Assembly (NCBI RefSeq): GCF_002115745.1
Contig: NZ_JFKB01000008.1
Coordinates: 62,001 to 126,000 of the forward strand
Reading direction: 5' to 3'
Source: Thalassospira alkalitolerans
GTDB taxonomy: Bacteria; Pseudomonadota; Alphaproteobacteria; Rhodospirillales; Thalassospiraceae
Length of the DNA: 64,000 nt
In this document: positions 18,293 through 26,794 of the stretch, in pieces
Layout: each line of letters starts with the position of its first letter
Position numbering within the stretch: position 1 is the first letter of the stretch
Notes under the pieces: generated by a model
What the model saw: only the letters and a program-made list of their open reading frames with translations
What the model was told of the DNA's origin: nothing
Database searches by the model: none
Position numbers and translations under genes: made by a program

Positions 18293-19573
18293 TCAGACAG
18301 CTGTTTGCGCCGGTTTTTGCGTTGTCCTATCGCGCATCATCAATAACACCAGCCCACCGACCAACGCAAAACCACCCGCGACCAGAACCGTTGTCTGAAA
18401 CGAGAACCAGGTAGCGACAAAACCGGTCGCAAGGTTCCCGACAAGGCCACCGATAAACAGCGTACTGACATAGTAACTTGTCGCGACACCGGGGCGATCC
18501 GGGGCAAAGTTTTGCACGAACGTCATGCTGATCCCGGCAAAAATGCCATAATAAAGACCGTCCAACGCACCAAGAACCAGCACATCGCCAAGGCTTGTCG
18601 CGTTATAAATCAGGCCAAAGAAAATAGCGCCCAGCACGCTGGCAAGGATCATTCCGCCGCGCTCGCCGATTTTTTTGATAAGCGTGGCACAGAAATAAAT
18701 CACCACCACCTCGACAAAGCATTTCACGGTCAGGGCAAAACCGGCCGCCGATGCGATCAAGCCAAGTTCAGTCGTGAAATAAAGCGGCATGGCCGATAAA
18801 AACACCACATTCCCCGCCCCAATGAAAAACACCGGCACACAGGCCAGCAGCAATCCAAAATTGAACGGGATTTTGCGCCCGGTTTTCAGGCTGCCTGGAT
18901 GATGGGTTTTAAAGGCACCGGGAACGATAAACAGACAGACGACAAACCAGATGCTGGCAAGCACTGCGATGCTGTAATAGGTGATCGTAAAACCAAAGAC
19001 ACCAAACAGCGACAGCGAGGCCGCCGGGCCAATCATCCAGCCAAGCGAGGTTTGCATGCGCAAATAACCGTTGAACCTGACGACATCGCGTTCCGTCTGT
19101 TCCGCAAACAACCGACCGAACGAATACATCACCGAAAGCGCGCCCGACCCAATCCCCAGCAGGATCGAGGCAATGCACAAATACACCCAGTAAAGCTGAA
19201 ACGTTCCAAGCACCGTCATCCCGCTGGCAAAGCACAGGATACTGGTGACCAAAAGTGCCTTGACCGGAACACCGCGATCAATCGCGCGGCCAAATGCCCG
19301 ATTGGTCAAAAGGGTCACGACGACCTGAACGATCGCGACCATGCTGACTTTCCAGGGCGGCTCCCCCAATCCTTCGATGATATAAAGCCCGCCAAGCGGG
19401 GCCGCACTTGATGACGTCAACGCCCCCATCAAAAGCAGGCCAAGCACCAAAAATGGATGACGGTCCAGAAAGGCTGTTACGCGCGATACCGGTTGCCCAT
19501 TGTTACCGTCAGATACCCCATCTTGCTGTGCTGTATCGGTCTGATCGCGCAATACCGTGCCCTCGCCCATCAT
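18293..19573 (-). CDS. MFS sugar efflux transporter, SET-like
   Basis: Twelve-helix MFS protein of 426 residues. The cytoplasmic loop between TM4 and TM5, ERDVVRFNGYLRMQTSLGWMIGP, corresponds closely to the loop of the E. coli SetA/SetB sugar efflux transporters, and the MPLYFTTELGL motif near TM7 matches too. Such proteins export sugars and sugar analogues and ease sugar-phosphate stress. The N-terminal 30 residues are polar and poorly conserved; the true start may be inside them. It lies directly downstream of the amino acid ABC operon on the same strand but about 90 bases away, with no clear terminator between. Confidence 0.82.
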   Translation of the reverse strand: MMGEGTVLRDQTDTAQQDGVSDGNNGQPVSRVTAFLDRHPFLVLGLLLMGALTSSSAAPLGGLYIIEGLGEPPWKVSMVAIVQVVVTLLTNRAFGRAIDRGVPVKALLVTSILCFASGMTVLGTFQLYWVYLCIASILLGIGSGALSVMYSFGRLFAEQTERDVVRFNGYLRMQTSLGWMIGPAASLSLFGVFGFTITYYSIAVLASIWFVVCLFIVPGAFKTHHPGSLKTGRKIPFNFGLLLACVPVFFIGAGNVVFLSAMPLYFTTELGLIASAAGFALTVKCFVEVVVIYFCATLIKKIGERGGMILASVLGAIFFGLIYNATSLGDVLVLGALDGLYYGIFAGISMTFVQNFAPDRPGVATSYYVSTLFIGGLVGNLATGFVATWFSFQTTVLVAGGFALVGGLVLLMMRDRTTQKPAQTAV

Positions 19574-19660
19574 TTAATGCCGAAAGCACGTTTTAGATGA
19601 TCACCCAAGGATATGAAACACCCCTAATTGCAGCTCGGTGAAATTATCACCAACAGCCTA

Positions 19661-20398
19661 TTAGGCCGCCCCCGCAAGCCCCCCGACAAAATTGGCAAGC
19701 TCCGGGGTTTTCGGATTGGCAAAAACGTCTTCGGGGGCGCCGCTTTCATGGATGCGGCCTTGATGCATAAACACCAGCTTGTCACAAACTTCGCGCGCGA
19801 AACGCATTTCATGCGTCACCATGACAAGGGTCATGCCTTCTTCGGCAAGCTGGCGAACAACCGCCAGAACTTCGTTGACCAGTTCGGGATCAAGTGCGGA
19901 TGTTACTTCATCACACAGCAGCACACGCGGTTTCATCGCAAGCGCACGTGCAATTGCCACGCGCTGTTGCTGCCCGCCTGATAACTGATCGGGGTAATGC
20001 AGCATCTTGTCGCTGAGCCCAACCTTGATCAGCATTTCTTCGGCAACTTCCTTGGCCTCGGCCTTTGATAGCTTTTTCACGACTTGCGGCGACAGCATGA
20101 CATTTTCAAGCGCTGTGTAATGCGGAAACAGATTGAACTGCTGAAACACCATCCCGACATTCAAACGCAACGTCAGCAAATCCGTATCACGGTCACCAAC
20201 CTTTTTGCCCGCAACCATGATCGTGCCGTCATTGATGGTTTCAAGGCCGTTGATCGCACGTAAAAGCGTGCTTTTGCCCGATCCACTGCGCCCGATCAGG
20301 GCAATCACCTGCCCCTCTTCGATCCGAAGGTCGATACCTTTAAGCACTTCCAGCTCGCCGAAGCTTTTATAGATGGCGTGAAGTTCAACGAGCGACAT
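19661..20398 (-). CDS. Polar amino acid ABC transporter ATPase, GlnQ/HisP type
   Basis: Cytoplasmic ATPase of 245 residues. Walker A GRSGSGKST, Q-loop MVFQQFNLFPHYTALENV, signature LSGGQQQRVAIARALA, Walker B VLLCDEVTSALDPE and H-loop VTHEMRFARE are all intact and typical of polar amino acid importers. I set the start at the ATG at 20398, with GGAAGGAA about 10 bases upstream, so the gene overlaps the end of the permease gene by 14 bases. It is the last gene of the four-gene importer 22512 to 19661. Confidence 0.92.
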   Translation of the reverse strand: MSLVELHAIYKSFGELEVLKGIDLRIEEGQVIALIGRSGSGKSTLLRAINGLETINDGTIMVAGKKVGDRDTDLLTLRLNVGMVFQQFNLFPHYTALENVMLSPQVVKKLSKAEAKEVAEEMLIKVGLSDKMLHYPDQLSGGQQQRVAIARALAMKPRVLLCDEVTSALDPELVNEVLAVVRQLAEEGMTLVMVTHEMRFAREVCDKLVFMHQGRIHESGAPEDVFANPKTPELANFVGGLAGAA

Positions 20399-21038
20399 GA
20401 CGAAGTTTTCCTTCCAGATGGCGGGCATAAAGCGATAACGGATAACAAATCAGAAAATAAAACACCGCAACACAGCCATAAACCGTGAACGGCGCATAGG
20501 TCGCGTTGGTAATCATCGTCCCGGCCTTGGTCAATTCGACAAAGCCGATGATCGATGCCACGGCCGTGCCTTTGACCACCTGAACCGAAAAACCAACCGT
20601 TGGCGGCACCGCAATGCGCAATGCCTGTGGCAGGATGATATAGCGCATTTGCTGGCGGAAATTCATGCCAAGGCTGGCCGATGCCTCCCATTGGCCAAAC
20701 CCGATGGACTCAACACATCCGCGCCAGATTTCAGTCAGGAACGCACTGGTAAACAACGTCAACCCCAGCATCGCCGCGACCCAGGGAGAAACATCAATCC
20801 CGATCAACGGCAAGCCAAAGAACACGATGAATAACTGCATCAAAAGCGGCGTGCCTTGAAACAGTTCGACATAACCACGCACAAGGCGCATCGCCCACGG
20901 ATTGCCCGCCGTGCGCGCCATCAAAAGCAAAAGCCCGACACCGCCCCCCAGCACAAAGGCCGTCAGCGACAGCAACACCGTCCAGCGCGCGGCCAAGGCC
21001 AGATTATAAACGATATCCCAAAGGGTAAATTCAGACAT
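20385..21038 (-). CDS. Polar amino acid ABC permease (HisM type)
   Basis: Membrane subunit of about 217 residues with the polar amino acid permease fold: the RGYVELFQGTPLLMQLFIVFFGLP motif after TM2, and the EAA loop EASASLGMNFRQQMRYIILPQALRIAVPP. I take MSEFTLWDIVYN at 21038 as the start, overlapping the previous permease by 8 bases; a start 30 bases upstream is possible. With its sister permease it forms the heterodimeric channel. Confidence 0.9.
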   Translation of the reverse strand: MSEFTLWDIVYNLALAARWTVLLSLTAFVLGGGVGLLLLMARTAGNPWAMRLVRGYVELFQGTPLLMQLFIVFFGLPLIGIDVSPWVAAMLGLTLFTSAFLTEIWRGCVESIGFGQWEASASLGMNFRQQMRYIILPQALRIAVPPTVGFSVQVVKGTAVASIIGFVELTKAGTMITNATYAPFTVYGCVAVFYFLICYPLSLYARHLEGKLRHVAR

Positions 21039-21702
21039 GATTACGCCGTTCAAACAGGAAATTGCCAAAAACCTTAAGCATCCAGCGCAACAAGATCGAC
21101 ATCACAAGATACACCCCCGTGACGATGAAATAGACTTCGAATGCGCGGAAATTCATGGCCTGGATGTAGTTTGCGGCAAATGTCAGTTCCTCGGCCGCGA
21201 TCTGCGAACAAACCGACGAGCCCAGCATGACAATCACAATCTGGCTTGATAACGCCGGCCAGATTTTTTTAAGCGCCGGTAAAATCACGACATAGCGGAA
21301 AATCTGCACCCGGTTCATCGCAAGACTTTGGGCAGCCTCGATCTGGCCCTGTGGAATGGCCAGAATACCCGCCCGGATGATTTCCGTCGAATAGGCCCCA
21401 AGATTGATGACCATCGCCAGAACGGCGGCCTGAAATTCGGTCAGTTTCACGCCAAGGGCCGGAAGACCAAAAAAGATAAAGAATAACTGCACCAGAAACG
21501 GGGTATTGCGGATCAGTTCCACATATACCCCGACAATCTGGCTGATGACGGGGGCGCGCGACGCACGCGCCCACGCCCCCAAAACACCAAGACTGACGCC
21601 AATCACAGATCCAACGACGGTCAGTTCGGTTGTCAGCACAACCCCGTTAAGCAGCAGTTCCCAATGGGGAACGATTGCACCGAAATCGAATTTATAAGCC
21701 AT
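21031..21702 (-). CDS. Polar amino acid ABC permease (HisQ type)
   Basis: First membrane subunit of the importer, 223 residues, five predicted helices. It carries VGVYVELIRNTPFLVQLFFIFFGLPALG and the EAA loop AAQSLAMNRVQIFRYVVILPALKKIWPA that contacts the ATPase. It lies 27 bases after the substrate-binding protein gene and overlaps the next permease by 8 bases. Confidence 0.9.
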   Translation of the reverse strand: MAYKFDFGAIVPHWELLLNGVVLTTELTVVGSVIGVSLGVLGAWARASRAPVISQIVGVYVELIRNTPFLVQLFFIFFGLPALGVKLTEFQAAVLAMVINLGAYSTEIIRAGILAIPQGQIEAAQSLAMNRVQIFRYVVILPALKKIWPALSSQIVIVMLGSSVCSQIAAEELTFAANYIQAMNFRAFEVYFIVTGVYLVMSILLRWMLKVFGNFLFERRNHV

Positions 21703-21729
21703 TGAAACCCAGCAATCCGGTCAGTTTGA

Positions 21730-22512
21730 TTAAAGTTTTTCCGGCAGCGGAATGCCAAGCCATTCTTCCGAAATCGCATTCAGGCGACCATCGGAAATCG
21801 AGGCCGCAATGATCTCGTTGATCTTGCTCATCAGGGCCGGTTCTTCTTTGTTCAGACCGACATAACAAGGCGAATTCTTGATCAGGAATTTCGGTTCCGG
21901 CTTGCGCGGCGGATTGCGTTCAATGATTGCGGCGGCGGTAACATTACCCGTGGCAATCAGGTCAACCTGACCAGACAAAAAGGCCGAAATCGTGCCGTTA
22001 TTATCTTCATAGCGTTTGATATCAACATCCGACGGGGCAATTTTCGCCAGTTCCATATCTTCGATTGTCGCGCGCGTCACACCAAGGCTGTGCCCCGAAA
22101 GATCGGCGGCACTTTTGATCTCGATCTCGGCCGGGCCGAACACACCATTATAAAAAGGCGCATAAGGATTGGTGAAATCGATAACCTTTTCACGGTCCGG
22201 GTTCTTGCCAAGGGTCGAAATAACAAGATCAACCTTACCGGTCGTCAGATACGGAATGCGGTTATTGGTCGTCACCGGAACCATTTCAAGCTTCACGCCC
22301 AAATCATCGGCAATCAAATTTGCCATGTCGATGTCATAGCCCTTGGGCTGCATGTCGGTACCGACCGTCCCGAACGGTGGGAAATCCTGCGGTATAGCGA
22401 TTTTGATCACGCCAGCTTCTTTGATGCTGTCAAGCGCATCTGCCGATGCCGCCGCCAGCGGGGCCGCAACCATGGCGATGGCGGCGATTGTCGATTTCAG
22501 AAATGTGTTCAT
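21730..22512 (-). CDS. Polar amino acid ABC substrate-binding protein (SBP_bac_3)
   Basis: Periplasmic receptor of 260 residues. A signal peptide (about 1-25, MNTFLKSTIAAIAMVAAPLAAASA) precedes the family core: VIKIAIPQDFPPFGTVGTDMQPKGYDIDMANLIADDLGVKLEMVPV, then NRIPYLTTGKVDLVISTLGKNPDREKVIDFTNPY. The R in DREK and the D in GYDIDM are the usual contacts of the amino acid alpha-carboxyl and amino groups. The side-chain specificity cannot be read. First gene of the operon, divergent from a FadR-type regulator. Start ATG follows AGAGG. Confidence 0.9.
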   Translation of the reverse strand: MNTFLKSTIAAIAMVAAPLAAASADALDSIKEAGVIKIAIPQDFPPFGTVGTDMQPKGYDIDMANLIADDLGVKLEMVPVTTNNRIPYLTTGKVDLVISTLGKNPDREKVIDFTNPYAPFYNGVFGPAEIEIKSAADLSGHSLGVTRATIEDMELAKIAPSDVDIKRYEDNNGTISAFLSGQVDLIATGNVTAAAIIERNPPRKPEPKFLIKNSPCYVGLNKEEPALMSKINEIIAASISDGRLNAISEEWLGIPLPEKL

Positions 22513-22545
22513 TTGCCTCTACCCGTTTCGATGTAGATTATTTGA

Positions 22546-22571
22546 GTTATTTTTAATCTGATTAAAATAAC
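22546..22571. promoter_or_regulatory. AT-rich imperfect inverted repeat in the ABC/GntR control region
   Basis: GTTATTTTTAAT (22546-22557) faces ATTAAAATAAC (22561-22571), with one extra T in the left arm. It lies just upstream of the amino acid importer genes and may be part of the promoter or a second regulator site. Confidence 0.45.
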
Positions 22572-22688
22572 TGCATAAAATTTATGCGACTGTCCACGGA
22601 TAAATTTCGCACTTGCGAAAAAGAACAAGCTGATCGAAGCTATGACCCCTATTTTCTTGTATTTTTTGATCCTAAAAATAGATCTTTA

Positions 22689-22701
22689 CTGGTCTGACCA
22701 G
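22689..22701 (+). promoter_or_regulatory. FadR-type GntR operator
   Basis: CTGGTCTGACCAG is a perfect palindrome around its central base and fits the TGGTNNNACCA rule for FadR-subfamily GntR regulators. It ends two bases before the first possible start codon of the GntR gene, so the regulator would block its own transcription or translation start; the importer start is about 180 bases away. Confidence 0.8.
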
Positions 22702-22703
22702 CG

Positions 22704-23393
22704 ATGGGAAACCGCATGCCACGCATGGAAACCGCACCGGAACGCGCCGCACGCAGCATCCGGGATTTGATAAAAAACAACGGGTTGGCGGCGGGCGACT
22801 CTTTGCCAGCACAGCGTGAACTGGCGACCGACCTTGGCATCAGCCGCGCCAGCCTGCGCGAAGCCTTGGTAACGCTGGAAGCCATGGGAGTGATCCGGGT
22901 TTTGGCGGGCAAAGGCGCGTTCGTCGCCGATCCACATGACGGATTACCACGCGACGATGATCAAAAACGCCTGGCTGCCCAGGTTTATCAATTTCGACTG
23001 GCGATCGAACCCTATGTCGCGGGCCTTGCCGCACAGGCACGCACACGCGACCAGCTGATTGATCTTCAGACCAGCATTGAGGACATGCGCAAAGCCTTGG
23101 AAACCGACGACCTGATTGCGGCGGCAAATGCCGATACCGAATTTCACGAGATCTTATTGACCGCGTCGGGAAATCCGCTTTTTGCCAAGGCGATCTTTCC
23201 CGCGGCACAGACCATCCATGAAAATCAGATGCTGCCTTTTGCCAATGCCGCTGCGATCAAGGCCCCGCTTCGCGAACATGGACAAATCCTGCGCTATGTT
23301 CGCGATCGCAACCCATCGGGCGCACGCGATGCCATGCACTTTCACGTATTAAGCGCCGCCACGCGGGCCAATATCGCGTTTCTGCGACCCTGA
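22704..23393 (+). CDS. GntR-family regulator, FadR subfamily (FCD domain)
   Basis: Transcription factor of 229 residues. The N-terminal winged helix (about 10-75) includes SLPAQRELATDLGISRASLREALVTLEAMGVIRVLAGKGAFV, the standard GntR recognition region. The C-terminal FCD domain (about 90-215) has the metal-ligand pattern: Asp in NADTEFHEIL, then His residues in LREHGQIL and FHVLSA. It probably responds to the amino acid moved by the divergent ABC importer or a product of it. A palindromic operator of its own subfamily lies immediately upstream. Starts at 22704, 22716 or 22725 are all in frame; I keep the first. Confidence 0.88.
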   Translation: MGNRMPRMETAPERAARSIRDLIKNNGLAAGDSLPAQRELATDLGISRASLREALVTLEAMGVIRVLAGKGAFVADPHDGLPRDDDQKRLAAQVYQFRLAIEPYVAGLAAQARTRDQLIDLQTSIEDMRKALETDDLIAAANADTEFHEILLTASGNPLFAKAIFPAAQTIHENQMLPFANAAAIKAPLREHGQILRYVRDRNPSGARDAMHFHVLSAATRANIAFLRP

Positions 23394-23434
23394 ACGACCG
23401 GCCCGAATACGGATAGAACACCCCATAAAACAAC

Positions 23435-23468
23435 AAAACCCCCACCCGGTTACCCGGATGGGGGTTTT
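23435..23468. terminator. Bidirectional terminator between GntR and csp genes
   Basis: Stem of 15 pairs with one mismatch, AAAACCCCCACCCGG (23435-23449) against CCGGATGGGGGTTTT (23454-23468). A-runs and T-runs flank both sides, so it can end transcripts from both convergent genes. Confidence 0.85.
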
Positions 23469-23504
23469 GCAAATCAGCGCCCTCGCAAGCGAAGGCAAAC
23501 CGAA

Positions 23505-23714
23505 TTAGGCTGCGGTCAGATCGTCAGCCGAAACGCGACCCGAACGTGAGTCGGTGCGCAGTTCGTAATTGATCTTGTCGCCTTCCTGCGGGTGGTTCAT
23601 ACCAGCGCGTTCAACGGCGCTGATGTGCAGGAATACGTCATTTCCGCCTTCGTCCGGCTGAATGAAACCAAAACCTTTAGTTGCGTTGAACCATTTAACG
23701 GTACCAGTTGCCAT
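23505..23714 (-). CDS. cspA: Cold shock protein, CspA family
   Basis: Small RNA-binding protein of 69 residues, a single cold shock domain. RNP1 is KGFGFI (13-18) and RNP2 is DVFLHIS; the start MATGTVKWFNATKGFGFIQP is the classic pattern. It binds single-stranded RNA and melts secondary structure. I place the start at 23714, right after GAGGAGAT, and reject an upstream in-frame ATG. It follows the RhlE-like helicase gene by 78 bases on the same strand, and both proteins remodel RNA, so joint expression in the cold is plausible. Several csp copies are common in this group. Confidence 0.95.
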   Translation of the reverse strand: MATGTVKWFNATKGFGFIQPDEGGNDVFLHISAVERAGMNHPQEGDKINYELRTDSRSGRVSADDLTAA

Positions 23715-23792
23715 CTTTATATCTCCTCTAGAGTGTCGATTGGCGTTACGACGCATCCCGCATGGATGCGCCAATCAGTTTGGAAAATCACC

Positions 23793-25652
23793 TCAGGCGA
23801 GCTCGCGCCTGCTGCGGTTTCCCGAATTATTTTCGGTCCGGCTTTCACCGTTCGGGCGTCCACCCGGTCGACCACCAGCAACCTTGCCGGGGCGCGCATT
23901 ATTTGGGCGGGTGTTGCGGCCACCCGGCTTACCGGTATTTGCCGGTTTGCCATTGGTGTTCGCACCATTGCCACTTGTGCGGCGCTCGTCCGAGGTGCCA
24001 AGGAATGAAAGGTTCGAGGCAATGCGGTTATCACCACCGCCTGCACCGTTCGAGCTTACTTTTTTCGCAGAACGAACGCGACCGTCACCATTTGCATTGC
24101 GAGTGTCGCGTGCATCGCGGTTATCGCGACCATCACGGCGTCCATCTTCGCTACGCGGCGGACGGGCAGCAGCCCGATCATTGCGATCAGAACGTTCTGC
24201 ACCACGATCCGCACCGGCTTTGATACCGCCCTTGTAACGACCGCCGTTTTCCGCGCCACCGGCAACGGCATCACGCGATGCCTCACCATTGCGACGATCC
24301 GGGTTACGGTCGTTACGATCATTACGGCCCTGTGCTGAACGCTCGCCATTGCGTGCGCCATCACCACGACCGCCGGCATTTCTGCTCTGACCGTTGCGAT
24401 TACCATTACTGTTGCCATTGCGCTGACCCAGACGGCCAGCATTGCGGCCCCCGCCATCCCCGCGACGTTCCGGATTAGCCGCACGTTCTGCACGCGAAAT
24501 CGCATCCTGTTCGGCTGCGGCCTTGGCATCACGACGATCAATAACTCGGATAGACTGACGGGTGGTTTTTTCGATATCGCGCAAAAGACCGCGTTCTTCT
24601 TCGTCACAGAACGCAATCGCCGAACCGCTTGCCCCACCGCGCGCTGTACGACCAATACGGTGTACATAGCTTTCGGGAACATTTGGCAGTTCGAAATTCA
24701 CGACGTGACTGACGCTATCGACATCAATACCGCGTGCGGCAATGTCGGTCGCGACCAGAACACCGATCTGACCATCCTTGAACGCATTCAGGGCACGTTC
24801 ACGCTGATTCTGGCTTTTATTACCATGAATGGCGGCGGCACTGATTTTGCAAGATTCAAGATGGCGCGCAACACGATCCGCCCCGCGCTTGGTGCGGGTA
24901 AAGACCAATGTGCGTTTGAAAAGGGGATCATCAAGCAATTCCGCCAAAAGCTGACGCTTGCGGCTTTTCTCGATCATATAGACCGACTGCTCAACAAGTT
25001 CCTGGGTGCTCGCCACCGGGGTGACGGAAACCTTGACAGGATTGGAAAGCATATCACCGGCAAGCTGGCCAATCTGGGACGGCATGGTTGCCGAGAAGAA
25101 CAGATTCTGGCGCGAACGCGGCAACATCTTGATGACACGTTTAATCGGCGGCAGGAAGCCAAGGTCAAGCATATGATCGGCTTCATCAAGCACAATCACC
25201 TCAACATTGCTAAGCTTCAACTTGCCTGCATCGATATGATCAAGCAAACGGCCCGGCGTTGCCACCAACACGTCCACACCCGGCGTGATCGCCTTGATCT
25301 GCGGACCATGGGAAACACCGCCAACAACAACGGCAACCGTGGTGTTCATGAAGCGGCCATAAGCACGGAAGCTGTCGCCAATCTGGGCGGCCAGTTCACG
25401 CGTCGGCGCAAGCACAAGAACACGGCACGATTTGGCCGGAGTGCGCGAATTTGATTTGAAAAGGCGGTCAAGGATCGGCAGCGCAAAAGCAGCAGTTTTG
25501 CCGGTGCCGGTCTGTGCTATCCCCAAAAGGTCTTTGCCTTCGAGGAGAGATGGTATGGCCTGTGCCTGGATTGGCGTGGGCACATCATAGCCTTCATGCT
25601 TAAGAGCGCGAAGGACGGGCTCGGCTAGGCCGAGATCCGAAAATTGGGTCAA
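23793..25652 (-). CDS. rhlE: DEAD-box RNA helicase, RhlE-like, with long disordered tail
   Basis: ATP-dependent RNA helicase of about 619 residues. The Q motif is FSDLGLAEPVLRALKHEGYDVPTPIQ, Walker A AQTGTGKT (46-53), then PTRELAAQI, DEAD box in VIVLDEADHMLDLGF, SAT in FFSATMP, and HRIGRTARGG. Such enzymes work in ribosome assembly and mRNA decay. The last ~220 residues are an Asn/Arg/Gly-rich, basic, disordered tail rich in RN, NG and RG pairs. I take TTG at 25652 as the start, because the protein then begins with the family's usual TQFSDLGL; the longer ATG frame from 25796 adds 48 residues of atypical, Cys- and Ser-rich sequence. Ribosome binding site is weak, so the start is uncertain. Confidence 0.88.
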   Translation of the reverse strand: MTQFSDLGLAEPVLRALKHEGYDVPTPIQAQAIPSLLEGKDLLGIAQTGTGKTAAFALPILDRLFKSNSRTPAKSCRVLVLAPTRELAAQIGDSFRAYGRFMNTTVAVVVGGVSHGPQIKAITPGVDVLVATPGRLLDHIDAGKLKLSNVEVIVLDEADHMLDLGFLPPIKRVIKMLPRSRQNLFFSATMPSQIGQLAGDMLSNPVKVSVTPVASTQELVEQSVYMIEKSRKRQLLAELLDDPLFKRTLVFTRTKRGADRVARHLESCKISAAAIHGNKSQNQRERALNAFKDGQIGVLVATDIAARGIDVDSVSHVVNFELPNVPESYVHRIGRTARGGASGSAIAFCDEEERGLLRDIEKTTRQSIRVIDRRDAKAAAEQDAISRAERAANPERRGDGGGRNAGRLGQRNGNSNGNRNGQSRNAGGRGDGARNGERSAQGRNDRNDRNPDRRNGEASRDAVAGGAENGGRYKGGIKAGADRGAERSDRNDRAAARPPRSEDGRRDGRDNRDARDTRNANGDGRVRSAKKVSSNGAGGGDNRIASNLSFLGTSDERRTSGNGANTNGKPANTGKPGGRNTRPNNARPGKVAGGRPGGRPNGESRTENNSGNRSRRELA

Positions 25653-25878
25653 ATATAAGTAACTCTTGGTATTACGACTGCAGAGGGAAGGGGATCGACC
25701 CTTGAATGTATTACGACAGCTCTGCGCCTTGCATATTCTTTCGGAAAAGCCCGCGTAGTAGGGCCCTTCAATGCGGTTTTCCAGTAGATTACTCAACAGG
25801 TGAGGTCAACAAAGTCCCCTCTACGCCTCTGGAGTAACCAAATAACAAGGGCACCATACACAGAGTTTTATCCGCTTG
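25653..25878 (-). promoter_or_regulatory. Leader region of the rhlE-like helicase gene
   Basis: A 226-base stretch between the HNH gene and the helicase on the same strand. It contains two copies of the 10-mer GTATTACGAC (plus-strand 25669-25678 and 25708-25717), 39 bases apart, and short GC-rich stems such as AAGGG/CCCTT around 25690-25705. Cold-inducible RNA helicases often have long structured leaders; that this is one is an inference. Confidence 0.45.
25669..25717. repeat. Two direct copies of a 10-mer in the helicase leader
   Basis: GTATTACGAC occurs exactly at 25669-25678 and 25708-25717. The intervening 29 bases contain a small hairpin. The second copy lies 56 bases upstream of the likely start codon. 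Confidence 0.65.
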
Positions 25879-26727
25879 TCAAACAGGTTGTTTGCTACCG
25901 AAGATTGGCTCACTCTTTCCAAAGACATTTTCGCGGTGCCATTCAATTGCGTGTGTCGATGGCATATAGCGAAATGGTGCACGAATCTGTTCGCCATCAA
26001 ACCGCAAGAGAAGCTCTCCAATGGTTTCATCGGCCTGTGCAAGTTTCCGAACCTTCTGATCCACTTCAAGCCGGAGTCTACCGTCTAACGCCCAGTATCC
26101 CTCATCAAAGGCTTTATGATGGTTCCGGCAAAGAGACAAACCATTATCTGGCCGCAAACGATAAGTCTCATCCTCGTTATGTGGTTTAATATGAGAGGCA
26201 TCAAGAAGCCGATGCAGCCCTAAACCACATACACAACATTGAAAACGATATCCCGACAGAACGGCTTTCCTGAAAAAACTTTGATTTAACCGAACCCTAG
26301 CGGTCCGAAAACCCACTGTTGGCCGCCCTGAAACATCAAAATTGGCGGCATGATCACTCATTTCTGCCGTAGAATCGGAAATATCGGAAAGCTGCGCGCT
26401 AATAATTGACGCCTCTGTGATCGATGGTAGAGATATACGATCTACTGCACGTTCGATTTCGTCGACAACGCGCTCAGGATGATTATGGAATCGAAGCATC
26501 AAGGCACGATCAGCAGCACTAACGCCCGTGAAACCTTTTCGATCAAGCGTTGGATCAAGACTGGCAAAGTTTCCAAGCTTCATCGCTACAGCACTAGGCG
26601 TGCGACCTATGATCCCCGCCAATGCAATTACACTTCGGTTACCTTTGTGAAATTGGCCGAATTCCAGCTCGAAATATAGCTTTAGAGCAGCATATCTCTC
26701 TTCATCAGTCCAATCTCGACGCGCCAT
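25879..26727 (-). CDS. HNH nuclease family protein
   Basis: Predicted nuclease of 282 residues. The N-terminal part (about 1-85, RDWTDEERYAALKLYFELEFGQFHKGN...IIGRTPSAVAMKLGNFASLDP) is a helical, SANT/HTH-like domain found in predicted restriction-type HNH proteins. The HNH core follows: zinc pair C164-x-x-C167, catalytic H179 in DASHIKPH, the N in DNGLSLC, C200 and H203/H204. Start set at the ATG at 26727, preceded by AGGGAAGA. Base composition is noticeably more AT-rich than the neighbours and codon use is less biased, which suggests transfer. It could be an orphan restriction or defence nuclease; no methylase is adjacent. Confidence 0.82.
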   Translation of the reverse strand: MARRDWTDEERYAALKLYFELEFGQFHKGNRSVIALAGIIGRTPSAVAMKLGNFASLDPTLDRKGFTGVSAADRALMLRFHNHPERVVDEIERAVDRISLPSITEASIISAQLSDISDSTAEMSDHAANFDVSGRPTVGFRTARVRLNQSFFRKAVLSGYRFQCCVCGLGLHRLLDASHIKPHNEDETYRLRPDNGLSLCRNHHKAFDEGYWALDGRLRLEVDQKVRKLAQADETIGELLLRFDGEQIRAPFRYMPSTHAIEWHRENVFGKSEPIFGSKQPV

Positions 26728-26748
26728 CTGATTCTTCCCTGTCACCCA

Positions 26749-26778
26749 CCCCATAAAAAGCTATAACTTTTCATAGGG
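26749..26778 (-). terminator. Hairpin at the end of the sulfur operon
   Basis: On the minus strand CCCTATGAAAAG pairs with CTTTTTATGGGG across a 6-base loop, 12 pairs with two G-U. It lies 17 bases after the NPC-repeat gene stop. It lacks a clear U-tract, so it may slow decay of the transcript rather than stop transcription. Confidence 0.5.
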
Positions 26779-26794
26779 TTACGAAACAAAAACA

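Noticed and set aside
24660-25454. 264-codon plus-strand frame
   Set aside because: Antisense to the DEAD-box helicase core.
25680-25710. tRNA-like sequence in the helicase leader (GGGTCGATCCCC on the minus strand)
   Set aside because: Resembles a T-arm, but no cloverleaf, no matching acceptor strand and a wrong loop length.
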